Shown here piece after piece: positions 1 through 9,434 of a DNA stretch of 64,000 nt. The translations under genes and the position numbers were made by a program. Under the pieces are notes generated by a model. It saw nothing but the letters and a program-made list of their open reading frames with translations. It was not told the DNA's origin and ran no database searches. Within the stretch, counting starts at the first letter, position 1. Every line of letters starts with the position of its first letter. This stretch comes from an uncultured Colwellia sp. (GTDB lineage Bacteria > Pseudomonadota > Gammaproteobacteria > Enterobacterales > Alteromonadaceae): positions 62,001 through 126,000 of the forward strand of contig CAJXQJ010000005.1 of assembly GCA_913058245.1 (NCBI GenBank), written 5' to 3'.

Positions 1-2
1 CA

Positions 3-122
3 CCAGGTGAGTTTCGTGCTTTAGGTTCGTTATCAAATATGCCTGAATTCTACGAAGCATTTGACGTAAAAGAAGGTGACGCCATGTACATTGCACCGGA
101 AAAACGTGTAAAAATTTGGTAG
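3..122 (+). CDS. C-terminal fragment of M13 family metallopeptidase (PepO/neprilysin-like), truncated by window start
   Basis: Frame 3 reads PGEFRALGSLSNMPEFYEAFDVKEGDAMYIAPEKRVKIW*, typical of the M13 C-terminus (GD.MY....RVKIW). Confidence 0.75.
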   Translation, partial: PGEFRALGSLSNMPEFYEAFDVKEGDAMYIAPEKRVKIW

Positions 123-172
123 CAAAGATAATAGCTATTCCTAATAATAACTATTTCAAACCATGAAAAATA

Positions 173-198
173 AAAGGAGCTTCGGCTCCTTTTTTTAT
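173..198 (+). terminator. Rho-independent terminator
   Basis: AAGGAGC-TTCG-GCTCCTTTTTTT hairpin plus T-tract just after the M13 stop codon. Confidence 0.85.
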
Positions 199-317
199 TT
201 AGTGTAATTTGTCTTTAAACTGCCTTAGCCAAGAGTTTTCATTGTAAAGCGCCACTGTTAACCGTAAAATCAGCACTAGATTGATATATTTAACTTAGCA
301 AGATTAGCAATCATTTT

Positions 318-470
318 GTTGTTAGGTTAATTAATAGGGAACACGGTTAAAGTCCGTGACTGTACCCGCAACTGTAGATAACTTCTAAAAGTTATAAGTC
401 AGGACACCTAGTATCATTATTATCAAATAACCTAATAGTTTAACGCCGTGCGGGAATACACGAAAGTTAC
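318..470 (+). ncRNA. Cobalamin (AdoCbl/B12) riboswitch
   Basis: GGGAA, CCCGCAACTG and the B12-box-like AGTCAGGACACCTA (397-410), enclosed by complementary TTAGGTTA (322-329) and TAACCTAA (428-435), upstream of B12 uptake genes. Confidence 0.9.
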
Positions 471-663
471 TTATCCACAAAAGCTTATGTGGTGCTTGTA
501 CTTGCCCTTTCTGCACAATGTGATTATTACAATTAGTACATTCAAATTAACCGTTTGAAAAAGGTAATGCTGCACAAAATGAACCAAACTACCGACACTT
601 TTTATTGCTATCACCAATTAAGTATTGCCGCATGGCAGTTCTTTAAACACTAAGTTAATTGTT

Positions 664-1503
664 ATGACACAGTTATTAACACTGGCATCAGTGTCTTGGT
701 CGGTTGAAAAACAAACTATTTTAAATGATATTTCATTTACCCTTGGTCAAGGAGATGTTATTGGCATTATTGGCCCAAACGGTGCTGGCAAAACCTCTTT
801 ACTTAAGTGTTTACTTAATCAAACGAAAAACTGGCAAGGCACAATAAAATTAAAGAATAAAAACATACGTCACTACAAGCCCCATGAACTTGCACAAACT
901 TTTGCTTTAGTTGTACAAAAATCGCCACCAATATTTGAGCTTAAAGTTTACGATGTAGTCCGTATGGGCTTATTACCTTACAAGTCATTATTTGCGAGTG
1001 ACACAGATCTTGATAAAAAAGAAATCATGCTCGCGTTAGAAAAAGTAGGTTTATCAGTCAGCCAAAATAAATTTTTTAATACCCTTTCAGGTGGTGAACA
1101 ACAACGGGTACTCATTGCTAAAGCCTTAGTGCAAAAAGCAAAAATATTAGTCTTAGACGAACCAACAAATCATTTAGATATCTTTTATCAGCACCAGATA
1201 TTACAACTGGTCAAAGCGCTTAATATTACTGTAATTATGACCATTCACGATCTTAACCTTGCAGCACAGTATTGCACTCGTTTACTGTTACTGAATAAAG
1301 GTAAGCTCGTTAGCGATAAAAATGTTGATAAAGCATTAAACCCCGAAACACTCTCTGAAGTATTTGGCTTACCTTGCTATCGCGATAATGTTGATCAACT
1401 AACCCGTACTAGCAGCGAGCAACCTACCAATTCAAACACCTTTGCTAGAGTTCACTTTTACCCAAAAACTGATGTAGATGAATCAACAGAGGTTCAGCAA
1501 TGA
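664..1503 (+). CDS. btuD: Cobalamin ABC transporter ATP-binding protein
   Basis: Walker A GPNGAGKTS, signature LSGGEQQR, Walker B ILVLDEP; follows the B12 riboswitch. The ATG at 664 (MTQLLTLASVSW) is preferred to the TTG at 625. Confidence 0.88.
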   Translation: MTQLLTLASVSWSVEKQTILNDISFTLGQGDVIGIIGPNGAGKTSLLKCLLNQTKNWQGTIKLKNKNIRHYKPHELAQTFALVVQKSPPIFELKVYDVVRMGLLPYKSLFASDTDLDKKEIMLALEKVGLSVSQNKFFNTLSGGEQQRVLIAKALVQKAKILVLDEPTNHLDIFYQHQILQLVKALNITVIMTIHDLNLAAQYCTRLLLLNKGKLVSDKNVDKALNPETLSEVFGLPCYRDNVDQLTRTSSEQPTNSNTFARVHFYPKTDVDESTEVQQ

Positions 1504-2507
1504 AGCTTTTCTACTTAATAAAAGGTAAAAGTGCTTGGGTATTCACTTGCTTATTGGCATTAACATTATTTTCAATAATCACAGCAATGACCTTTGGTCC
1601 CGCACAAATAACAAGCTTAGATATTGCTCGATGTGTAATAAGTGAATGTTCTACACCAATGCACGACATGGTTATTTGGCAAATTCGTATTCCTCGAGTA
1701 CTTGTCGGTTTAGTCGCAGGAATGGGTCTAGCATGTGCTGGCGCTATTTTGCAAAATGTGACTCGAAATCCTCTTGCTGACCCTTACCTATTCGGTATTA
1801 TTTCTGGTGCGGGGCTTGGTGCAACCATTGCAACCTTAGTACTTACTGATGAGCAAATGTTAGCATTACCGCTTGCTGCATTTTTAGGAGCACTATTCTC
1901 GGTCATTATCGTCTTTGGCATTGCCACGTTATTACGTAATATGAACCATTTATTATTAACGGGCGTGGCTGTGTCATTTATGTTGGGCTCTATAAGTCAT
2001 TTCATTCTTTATCTTGGTGATCCTTTCGCTACCAATCGCGTTATATTTTGGTTAATGGGCAGTTTAACACGCGTTGAAATGTTCCACTTTTACCTAATCA
2101 GCGCCATGGTATTAATCACTTTGATCTCGATTTTTGCCTTACATCGACATATTGATGCACTTTTGCTAGGCGATGAAAGCGCTGCAAGTTTAGGAGTAAA
2201 TGTTGATAAATTAAGACTTATATTATTAGCTTTATGTGCGGCGGTTACCGCGACTATTGTTGCCTATTGTGGTGGCATAGGCTTTGTTGGATTAATGATC
2301 CCACATATCGTTAGGCAACTCGTTGGCGTAACAACTATGCCGCTTATTATTGGTTCAGCATTAGTTGGTGGTTGTTTTTTAATTTGGGTCGATGTTATTG
2401 CACGTAGTGCACTAAGTAATGTTGAAATTCCCATTGGAATTATCACTTCCGCCATTGGTAGTATTTTCTTTTTAGCGATCATGTATCGCACTCGCAAATC
2501 AGGATAA
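1500..2507 (+). CDS. btuC: Cobalamin ABC transporter permease (FecCD/BtuC family)
   Basis: FecCD-family motifs (GLACAGAILQNVTRNPLADPYLFGI, GGIGFVGLMIPHIVR); 4-bp ATGA overlap with btuD. Confidence 0.9.
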   Translation: MKLFYLIKGKSAWVFTCLLALTLFSIITAMTFGPAQITSLDIARCVISECSTPMHDMVIWQIRIPRVLVGLVAGMGLACAGAILQNVTRNPLADPYLFGIISGAGLGATIATLVLTDEQMLALPLAAFLGALFSVIIVFGIATLLRNMNHLLLTGVAVSFMLGSISHFILYLGDPFATNRVIFWLMGSLTRVEMFHFYLISAMVLITLISIFALHRHIDALLLGDESAASLGVNVDKLRLILLALCAAVTATIVAYCGGIGFVGLMIPHIVRQLVGVTTMPLIIGSALVGGCFLIWVDVIARSALSNVEIPIGIITSAIGSIFFLAIMYRTRKSG

Positions 2508-2512
2508 TTAAT

Positions 2513-3118
2513 ATGACAACAGAAGCAGACAAAAATCAAAAACACCAAGAGCGTATGCAACGTATTAAGGAAAAAGTAGATGCGCGAATCGACGCTGCTC
2601 AAGAAGATCGAGGCCTATTAATTGTAATTACCGGAAATGGTAAAGGTAAATCTACTTCAGGTTTTGGAACGGTGACACGCGCAGTGGGCCATGGTTATAA
2701 AGCCGCAGCATTACAATTCATCAAAGGTGACTGGGAGTGTGGCGAACGTAACTTACTTGAAAAAAATGGTGTTGAATTTCATGTCATGGCGACAGGGTTT
2801 ACATGGAATACTCAAGACAAATCAAAAGATATTGCCGCCGCAACAAAAGTATGGACAGAAGCAAAACGTTTACTTAAAGATGAAACGGTCGATGTGGTAC
2901 TACTTGATGAGTTAACTTACATGGTGTCATACAAATATTTAGACTTAGATGAAGTGATTGAAGCCATTGTTAACCGCCCTGCTATGCAACATGTGATTAT
3001 TACTGGCCGTGCATGCCATAGAAGCATAATCGAATTAGCTGACACTGTAAGTGAAGTACAACCAACAAAGCATGCGTTTGATAACGGCATTAAAGCGCAA
3101 AAAGGCATTGACTGGTAA
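2513..3118 (+). CDS. cobO: Cob(I)alamin adenosyltransferase, CobO/BtuR type
   Basis: P-loop GNGKGKSTSGFG and C-terminal KHAFDNGIKAQKGIDW typical of BtuR/CobO. Confidence 0.93.
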   Translation: MTTEADKNQKHQERMQRIKEKVDARIDAAQEDRGLLIVITGNGKGKSTSGFGTVTRAVGHGYKAAALQFIKGDWECGERNLLEKNGVEFHVMATGFTWNTQDKSKDIAAATKVWTEAKRLLKDETVDVVLLDELTYMVSYKYLDLDEVIEAIVNRPAMQHVIITGRACHRSIIELADTVSEVQPTKHAFDNGIKAQKGIDW

Positions 3119-3211
3119 ATTTCTCATGATAACCAACCAGCAAAGTCAGTCAAATGTCTCTAAATAGTATTTGATTGGCTTAACATCTAACTTTTTAAAT
3201 TTGGAATAGCA

Positions 3212-4069
3212 ATGAAATTTCGCACCTTATTACTTGTTGTACTCGCCTGTATAACAACAGCTACAAGTGCTGAGCAAAATGCTAATAACAACACATCTAA
3301 ACCTCGCATCATAGCGTTAGCGCCTCATATTGTTGAAATGCTCTTTGATGTTGGAGCTGGCGAGCAAATTATTGCCACTACCGAACATGCAGATTACCCA
3401 GAAGATGCGAAGACAATTCCAAGAATAGGCAGTTCTTTACGTATTCAACTTGAGCGTGTTATTGAATTGCAACCCGATCTAATTATTGCTTGGAAAAGTG
3501 GCAACCCAAGTGATGACTTAGCCCGCATCAAGCAGTTGGGCTTCAACGTAGTTTATTCACAACCATATACTTTTGATGATGTTGCCAAAGAGCTACGTTT
3601 ATTCGGAGAGCTTTCAGGCCATAAACAGCAAGGAATTGATGTCGCTACTAAGTTTCTTAACGACTTATCAATAATTAAAGAACAATATCAGCAAAAGCCG
3701 ACACTACTAGGTTTTTACGAGGTTTGGTCAAGGCCAATAACAACTATCGCTAAAGGTAGCTGGCCACAACAATTTTTAGATATCTGTAGTATTAGTAACC
3801 CTTTTTATTTGGCAGATGCTAAATACCCGCAAGTTAATATTGAACAAATATTACAAACCAATGTTGATATTATTATTCAACCTTTATCTGAAAACCAAGT
3901 TGATAGAGAGGGTTACCCATGGGAGAAATGGCCAATAATACCAGCCGTAAAGCACCAGCAAATTATCAAACTCGATGCTGATGTAGTACATCGCATGACA
4001 ACCCGCAGCTTAAATGCCCTTACCGATTTATGTGAACAAGCAGAAAAAAGTCGTAATTACTATCAGTAA
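3212..4069 (+). CDS. btuF: Cobalamin-binding periplasmic protein
   Basis: Signal peptide, then RIIALAPHIVEMLFDVGAGEQIIATTEHADYPEDAKTIPRIG: BtuF-type substrate-binding protein in a B12 operon. Confidence 0.9.
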   Translation: MKFRTLLLVVLACITTATSAEQNANNNTSKPRIIALAPHIVEMLFDVGAGEQIIATTEHADYPEDAKTIPRIGSSLRIQLERVIELQPDLIIAWKSGNPSDDLARIKQLGFNVVYSQPYTFDDVAKELRLFGELSGHKQQGIDVATKFLNDLSIIKEQYQQKPTLLGFYEVWSRPITTIAKGSWPQQFLDICSISNPFYLADAKYPQVNIEQILQTNVDIIIQPLSENQVDREGYPWEKWPIIPAVKHQQIIKLDADVVHRMTTRSLNALTDLCEQAEKSRNYYQ

Positions 4070-4246
4070 AAAATAGCAACAAGTATAGGCAATAACTTAA
4101 ATTGATAAACCGTGCATTGATAATGTTCAATGCACAGTATCTACCGTTTCAAGCTATTCAATATACATTCCTTCATTGAATAACTTGCCAAAGCACTTAT
4201 TACAAGAATAGTTAAACCTTTAACGTTAAACTCGACTCATTACGTT

Positions 4247-4516
4247 TTATCCCCCACAAACTAACTTTTCCTCTCCCAAATGATAGGTATTATTAATCCC
4301 AACATATATACCTGATATAACAGTTGTTATCGGTAACAAAACCACACCACTAATAGAATAAAACGAGTTACTGCCTTTCGCAGCATCAACAACTTTTAGC
4401 ACTTTCCTATCGCTAGATATTTCACATTTATTAACATATGAATGGTCCTTTGTCGGTAATGTAACACAGCCACTTAAAAGGAGTACACTAGCCAGCATCA
4501 AAATCATAAATTTCAT
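4247..4516 (-). CDS. Small putative lipoprotein, unknown function
   Basis: MKFMILMLASVLLLSGCVTL: lipobox-containing signal sequence. Confidence 0.6.
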   Translation of the reverse strand: MKFMILMLASVLLLSGCVTLPTKDHSYVNKCEISSDRKVLKVVDAAKGSNSFYSISGVVLLPITTVISGIYVGINNTYHLGEEKLVCGG

Positions 4517-4690
4517 TAAAATATCATCCCTATTAAAATTAGAGGTAAAACAACACTAACATTAAGTAACTAAGCAATAATCGACTGATAAAATAATTTC
4601 ACTTAGTTTTATGTCTAAATAACTCGCTAACAATACATGGCTATAAGATTCGCCCAATCTTACTTGCTAGTGTTGTCGTATCTACTGTGA

Positions 4691-5866
4691 TTAAAGCTCG
4701 TTAGCTATTACCTTGTTAATCAAACCATCCATAGTTTCCTCACAAATAGGCGCGGTACTGCAGTTCATAAAGGCAGTAATACTGAGATCTTTTTCTTTAA
4801 AATAGATATTTTGAGTGTGGTAACCATAGTCCTTTCCTGAATGATAGTAAGCGGTGTTACTTCCAACAGGATCTACGTTAATTCCAAGGCCGTAAATACC
4901 ATTGCTATCGTTAGGTAAAGAGCCATAAAATTCACTTCTTATCGTATCACTGATAAAGCTTTGTTCTGTGACGACACTTTTCAGAAATAAAGCCATATCT
5001 TCAACATTCGATACCACCGGCGAACTTGCTTCACTTACATTTTCCAGATATGACTTAGTTTGGTATACCGTGTCATGATCATCAAACTGATGGTAACCAG
5101 AAATAAAGTCACCTCGGTCTTTTTCCACCCCAATATAATACGTTGCATTCATACCTAATGGGTTCAAAATACGCTCTCTCAATGCTACTGAGTGATGCTC
5201 GCCTAATATTTGATCCATAATTAAACCAGCCAAAAGATAACCAGTGTTTGAATATTCTCTACCTTCACCGGGTTTAAAATTAGCGGGCTGATTTAAAGCA
5301 AAAATAAGGAAATCTGCATCAGTTTTAGCTTTACTAGGCTCTGCAATTAGAAAATCAAAATAATCATCATTTTCGGTGTAATTATAAATGCCACTCGTGT
5401 GATTCAACAATTGACGTAAAGTCATGTCATTACTGTTTGGGATTTGACTTAGAACGTCACTCGACAACCATGTATCGAGTGTGTCATCTAAATTTAATAG
5501 TTTTTCATCCGCTAACATTGCAACTAATAAACCAATCATAGCTTTACCAGCGCTCGCTGTCGGCATTGTATGATATACCTGCATCGGGTTTTGGCTGGCA
5601 ATATTTTCAACGCCAGCGCTGCCTAAAAAACGCTGTTCAGGGCTTTCGACTAACAATATTATCCCTGGAATTGTCTCGGTTACGGTTTCGTCAATGACCT
5701 TTTGATAATCAACGCTAACAGTAGGAGTTGTTGCAGAAGGTGTTGAATTACTCCCTGATGATGAACTACCGCCACAAGCAGATAGAGTTAGTGCCATTGC
5801 AGTAGCGATAGCGGCTAGTTTAAATTTGCTTAGTTGTCTAAAAGTAGTGCAGATATTTGCTGTCAT
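4691..5866 (-). CDS. Serine hydrolase, beta-lactamase class C/PBP-like lipoprotein
   Basis: Lipobox LTLSACGG; SxxK (SAGK), YxN (YSN) and late HSGKDYG motifs of the beta-lactamase family. Confidence 0.88.
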   Translation of the reverse strand: MTANICTTFRQLSKFKLAAIATAMALTLSACGGSSSSGSNSTPSATTPTVSVDYQKVIDETVTETIPGIILLVESPEQRFLGSAGVENIASQNPMQVYHTMPTASAGKAMIGLLVAMLADEKLLNLDDTLDTWLSSDVLSQIPNSNDMTLRQLLNHTSGIYNYTENDDYFDFLIAEPSKAKTDADFLIFALNQPANFKPGEGREYSNTGYLLAGLIMDQILGEHHSVALRERILNPLGMNATYYIGVEKDRGDFISGYHQFDDHDTVYQTKSYLENVSEASSPVVSNVEDMALFLKSVVTEQSFISDTIRSEFYGSLPNDSNGIYGLGINVDPVGSNTAYYHSGKDYGYHTQNIYFKEKDLSITAFMNCSTAPICEETMDGLINKVIANEL

Positions 5867-5922
5867 TGTTATTTCCTATACTGGTCGAATTAAGACTATC
5901 GTAAGAAAATAAATGGCATTAA

Positions 5923-5960
5923 GACGTAACAAGTTCCATCATCTGTAACAAAGTGTAGCA
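5923..5960 (-). promoter_or_regulatory. Putative RstA-type response-regulator site, copy 1
   Basis: 38 bp with 36/38 identity to 9397-9434. Minus strand contains TACACTTTGTTACA (one mismatch to the RstA box TACATNTNGTTACA). Lies 57 bp upstream of the 5866 start codon. Confidence 0.65.
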
Positions 5961-5981
5961 ATTGTCATAGCAAACCATGCT

Positions 5982-7256
5982 CTAGTATTTAAAACTGAGA
6001 CAAAACTGCGCTCCACCGAGCTCATCTGCATCGCCAATAGTAAGTGTGGCTTGGTGTAACTGAGCAATTCTTGCCACAATAGCCAAGCCCATGCCATATC
6101 CTGGTTTTTCATGCGCTTGATCGCCACGGACAAAAGGTTTTAACAATTCATTGCGTTTTTCTTTTGGAATACCTGGGCCATCATCACTAACAATAAATTG
6201 AAGCTGTGAATTGCTACGCTCAATTTTAATGACAATCTCTTTATCAGCGTACTGTTGTGCATTACTGAGTAAATTGTTAATTAACATGCTGAGATAATTT
6301 ACATCACCAACAACTGTAGCATCACCCTCAGCACACCAATGAATAACCTTTCCATCATCAGCTACCATTCCAACACATTGACTGGTCAGTTCATTGAGGT
6401 CGACATTCTGCTGCTCAGTTGCCATCATTGACTGTTCGATTCGCGCATAACTCAGTAAAATATTCACTAACCGTTCCATTTCATCAATATCACGAGAAAG
6501 GTGATGCTGATACTTTGCCCTAGTTTCTGGATTATCCGTTTCCTGCAAAACCTCAATGCCAAAACGTAATCTCGCTAATGGAGTTCGTAAATCATGGGCT
6601 ACCGCATCACTTAGCAACTTATTATCACTTATTAAAGCCTCTATTCGTTGAGCCATATGGTTAAACTCTACTTCAATATCGTTAATATATGACGCTGAAC
6701 TTGTGACTATTCTTTTTTGCAGTTGCCCTTCTCCAAAGGCTTTAGTGGTTTTCCTTAATTGCCTTAATTGCTTTATCAAAGGGTACAGCCAAACAAGCAC
6801 AACTAATAAAATACCGAAATAGAAGATACCGGTTAGTATTAACGGTAACGAACTATCAGTATGCTTTTGCTTAATAAGGGGAACACTTAAAGTCAGCACT
6901 TTTTGTTGTAATGGTAGTAGAAAATGCAGTGAAATATTGTCATTCGTTTCAAATACTACTGGTTCACCTGCAGTAAAGGACTGTTGTAATGAATCAGGCA
7001 AAAAAAGGTCTTCAAATTGCGTTAGAGTTACTTCAAGTTCAAATTGCTGCTGCCATTCAGCTATGAATTTTTGCGCCATTTCTTGCTTATCTAACGTTGC
7101 CGCTAGTGACTTTCCTAGCAAACGATATGAAGATAATTCGTCAATTTCATCAACTTGTTGTGACTGATATTGATTAAAAAAGTTATCGAGCAACCCGCCT
7201 ATGCCAATCACAGCAACGAATATAACTAATAGCAGCGATAAGGTTAATTTAGGCAT
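5982..7256 (-). CDS. Sensor histidine kinase (RstB/CarS-like)
   Basis: HAMP, H-box SDAVAHDLRTPLARLRFG, N-box NLLSNAQQYA, G-box DDGPGIP, GMGLAIV. Confidence 0.92.
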   Translation of the reverse strand: MPKLTLSLLLVIFVAVIGIGGLLDNFFNQYQSQQVDEIDELSSYRLLGKSLAATLDKQEMAQKFIAEWQQQFELEVTLTQFEDLFLPDSLQQSFTAGEPVVFETNDNISLHFLLPLQQKVLTLSVPLIKQKHTDSSLPLILTGIFYFGILLVVLVWLYPLIKQLRQLRKTTKAFGEGQLQKRIVTSSASYINDIEVEFNHMAQRIEALISDNKLLSDAVAHDLRTPLARLRFGIEVLQETDNPETRAKYQHHLSRDIDEMERLVNILLSYARIEQSMMATEQQNVDLNELTSQCVGMVADDGKVIHWCAEGDATVVGDVNYLSMLINNLLSNAQQYADKEIVIKIERSNSQLQFIVSDDGPGIPKEKRNELLKPFVRGDQAHEKPGYGMGLAIVARIAQLHQATLTIGDADELGGAQFCLSFKY

Positions 7257-7259
7257 TAA

Positions 7260-8018
7260 CTAATTCCAAGCATCTTTAACAAACAGGTAGCCTTTACCCC
7301 AAACCGTTTTTATTCTATAAGGGTTGCTAGCATCATCGCCAAGCTTTTTTCGAATTCTTGATACCAGAATATCTATTGAACGATCAAAGCCATCGTAATC
7401 TATACCTCTACGCTGAGTAACTAAATCTTTTCGACTAACAACTTGGTCCGCTGACTGTGCAAGCTGCCAAAGCACGTCAAACTCATTCGAGGAAATAGCC
7501 ACTTTTTCGCCACCTAAAGTAGTGCTTCGAGAATTACCATCAAGTGAAAATTGGCCATAAATGATTTTATTAGAATCTGATTCAATCGAGGGCATAGAAG
7601 AACTTGGTTGGGAATTAACACGACGAAAAAGTGCATTAATCCTTGATAATAAAACTCTTGGTTTTACCGGTTTAACAACATAATCATCCGCGCCTAACTC
7701 TAACCCTAACACCTCGTCAGTTTCGTGATCTCTAGCCGTCATCATTAACACTGGACCATGATAAAAAGGACGTATTTCCTTACATACTGCAAAGCCATCT
7801 TTTATTGGCAACATTATGTCTAATATCACCAAGTCAGGCTTATCTGTCTCTATCATTTCAATGGCAACATCGCCGCGATTAGCTAAAGTTACAATATAGC
7901 CCTGCTCACTAAGATAATCAGCAAACCATTCAGCAAGGGACATATCATCTTCCACCAGCATAATATGTTTAATTTTATCAGCTGTGTTGGTAACAGATTC
8001 GGTCAAAATATTCTCCAT
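7260..8018 (-). CDS. OmpR-family response regulator (RstA/CarR-like)
   Basis: Receiver (LVEDDMSLAEW, DLVILDIMLP, KP) plus winged-helix domain; adjacent to the cognate HK. Confidence 0.92.
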   Translation of the reverse strand: MENILTESVTNTADKIKHIMLVEDDMSLAEWFADYLSEQGYIVTLANRGDVAIEMIETDKPDLVILDIMLPIKDGFAVCKEIRPFYHGPVLMMTARDHETDEVLGLELGADDYVVKPVKPRVLLSRINALFRRVNSQPSSSMPSIESDSNKIIYGQFSLDGNSRSTTLGGEKVAISSNEFDVLWQLAQSADQVVSRKDLVTQRRGIDYDGFDRSIDILVSRIRKKLGDDASNPYRIKTVWGKGYLFVKDAWN

Positions 8019-8473
8019 GTTGATTTCGCACGTTTAGAAGATTTATATACCCAAGCAACTGCTATTTTTGTTCGAGCTAAATCAATAGTCGACTCAGCTT
8101 GGCGTAAAACAAAATCATTACTTAACGTAGATTGAAAATCAAAACTGAATTCACCTTTATTTTGTTGTTGCCAGCATTTCATTGTTTTGCTTGTTGTTGC
8201 ATTAACTAAACAATAATTGCTAGGCGTTGGGTGCTGCCAGTTAAAAGTAACTTCTAGAAAGCATTTTTGTCCTTTGCGTAAGGCCACGCAAGGTTTAGGG
8301 GTTACTTTTAGTTGCGCTAATTGCTCGGCGTCATTTATTACAGCCTTATCTAAGCTCTCAGTAGCGTTAGCCATCATTGGAATAACAGCATTGAGAATGC
8401 CCAGTAAAATTACGATATATAGCTTGGTGACTTTATTAATTTGTTTTTTATTAATTAAAATGAACATTATCAC
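8003..8473 (-). CDS. DUF3019 domain-containing protein
   Basis: KVTPKPCVALRKGQKCFLEVTFNWQ...YCL...W followed by IAVAWVYKSSKRAKSTWRIF: DUF3019-like pattern next to MipA and a TCS. Confidence 0.78.
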   Translation of the reverse strand: MIMFILINKKQINKVTKLYIVILLGILNAVIPMMANATESLDKAVINDAEQLAQLKVTPKPCVALRKGQKCFLEVTFNWQHPTPSNYCLVNATTSKTMKCWQQQNKGEFSFDFQSTLSNDFVLRQAESTIDLARTKIAVAWVYKSSKRAKSTWRIF

Positions 8474-8479
8474 CTCCCC

Positions 8480-9340
8480 CTAAAATACATAGCTAATGCT
8501 AGTGCGAAAGGACGTTGCTAATGAGTCCATATTGGGATACCTGGGACTGTCGGTAATTTCACTTGGCCTAGTTACCGCACGCGCAGTTGCCCTAAAAACC
8601 CAGTCCTCTGATATAGGGTAAGTTACGCCTAGTTCAGTACTGAAATGAACGCTAGCGCCGGCATTATAAGCACTAAACTCCTTACCCGAATTGGTTAAAT
8701 ATTCGGCCTGCTCTTTGGAAACACCAGCGTAAAAATGATTTAACTTTGCGGAAGCATACTCGGCTCCAATAATGCCATGAAAATTCCAGTTTCTAAATTG
8801 CCAACTTCGTCCGATAAGAGCTGAAATAGTCGTACCATTATGATCCCCTGTTGCATCTTGGTTAATGGCAAACTGCAAAGTGTTATTACCCAAATATCCA
8901 GATAATCGCGCACCAACGGTAAGTGCACTATCATCATTATATCGACCATTATTTTCAAAGCTAGCTTTGCCCCAATCGGTAGTTGCTATGATGTCTAACG
9001 ACCAGTCATTATTACTAAAGACATCATAGCCAAATACTACGCCATGCCCGCTTTCACTATAAGACTCAACAAATAAGCCATTCCAGCTATAGCTACCATT
9101 CACAAAGAAACTTGTATTGGAATAATGACTTCTCCCTATAAAAGTTGATTCATCAGTTACACGGTGCATGATGCCCATTTCAAGATAATTTTCAGAATCA
9201 CTCTCTTGTTGGATATTACTCCGTACGTTATGGCTAATATCGTTTGAATAACAATTACTTGAAATCATAACGCCTGAAAATATCGTTGCTAGTAATGGCA
9301 AACGTGGGAAAATTGCTTTGGTTATTTTAAGGTTAATCAT
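8480..9340 (-). CDS. MipA/OmpV family outer membrane protein
   Basis: Signal peptide MINLKITKAIFPRLPLLATIFSGVMISSNCYS; beta-barrel pattern ending SFRTSISYVF. Start at 9340 is preferred to ORF start 9406, which runs into the shared promoter element. Confidence 0.82.
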   Translation of the reverse strand: MINLKITKAIFPRLPLLATIFSGVMISSNCYSNDISHNVRSNIQQESDSENYLEMGIMHRVTDESTFIGRSHYSNTSFFVNGSYSWNGLFVESYSESGHGVVFGYDVFSNNDWSLDIIATTDWGKASFENNGRYNDDSALTVGARLSGYLGNNTLQFAINQDATGDHNGTTISALIGRSWQFRNWNFHGIIGAEYASAKLNHFYAGVSKEQAEYLTNSGKEFSAYNAGASVHFSTELGVTYPISEDWVFRATARAVTRPSEITDSPRYPNMDSLATSFRTSISYVF

Positions 9341-9396
9341 AAATTGTTTCTGCGTTGCTAAAATCCACTTTATTATCTCTTTGTATTTAAGAAATT

Positions 9397-9434
9397 GACG
9401 TAACAAGATCCATCATCTGTAACAAAATGTAGCA
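9397..9434 (-). promoter_or_regulatory. Putative RstA-type response-regulator site, copy 2
   Basis: Minus strand TACATTTTGTTACA matches the RstA box TACATNTNGTTACA exactly; 57 bp upstream of the refined mipA start. Confidence 0.7.

Noticed and set aside
2264-2602. Minus-strand ORF antisense to btuC/cobO (112 aa)
   Set aside because: Fully overlaps strongly supported coding genes; low-complexity composition without domain signal.
4691-5866. Serine hydrolase considered as a true beta-lactamase resistance gene
   Set aside because: Motifs fit the broad beta-lactamase/PBP-like hydrolase superfamily; sequence alone does not support beta-lactam hydrolysis.
5939-6133. Minus-strand 64-aa ORF overlapping the HK C-terminus
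   Set aside because: Out-of-frame overlap with a confidently assigned histidine kinase and the regulatory element.
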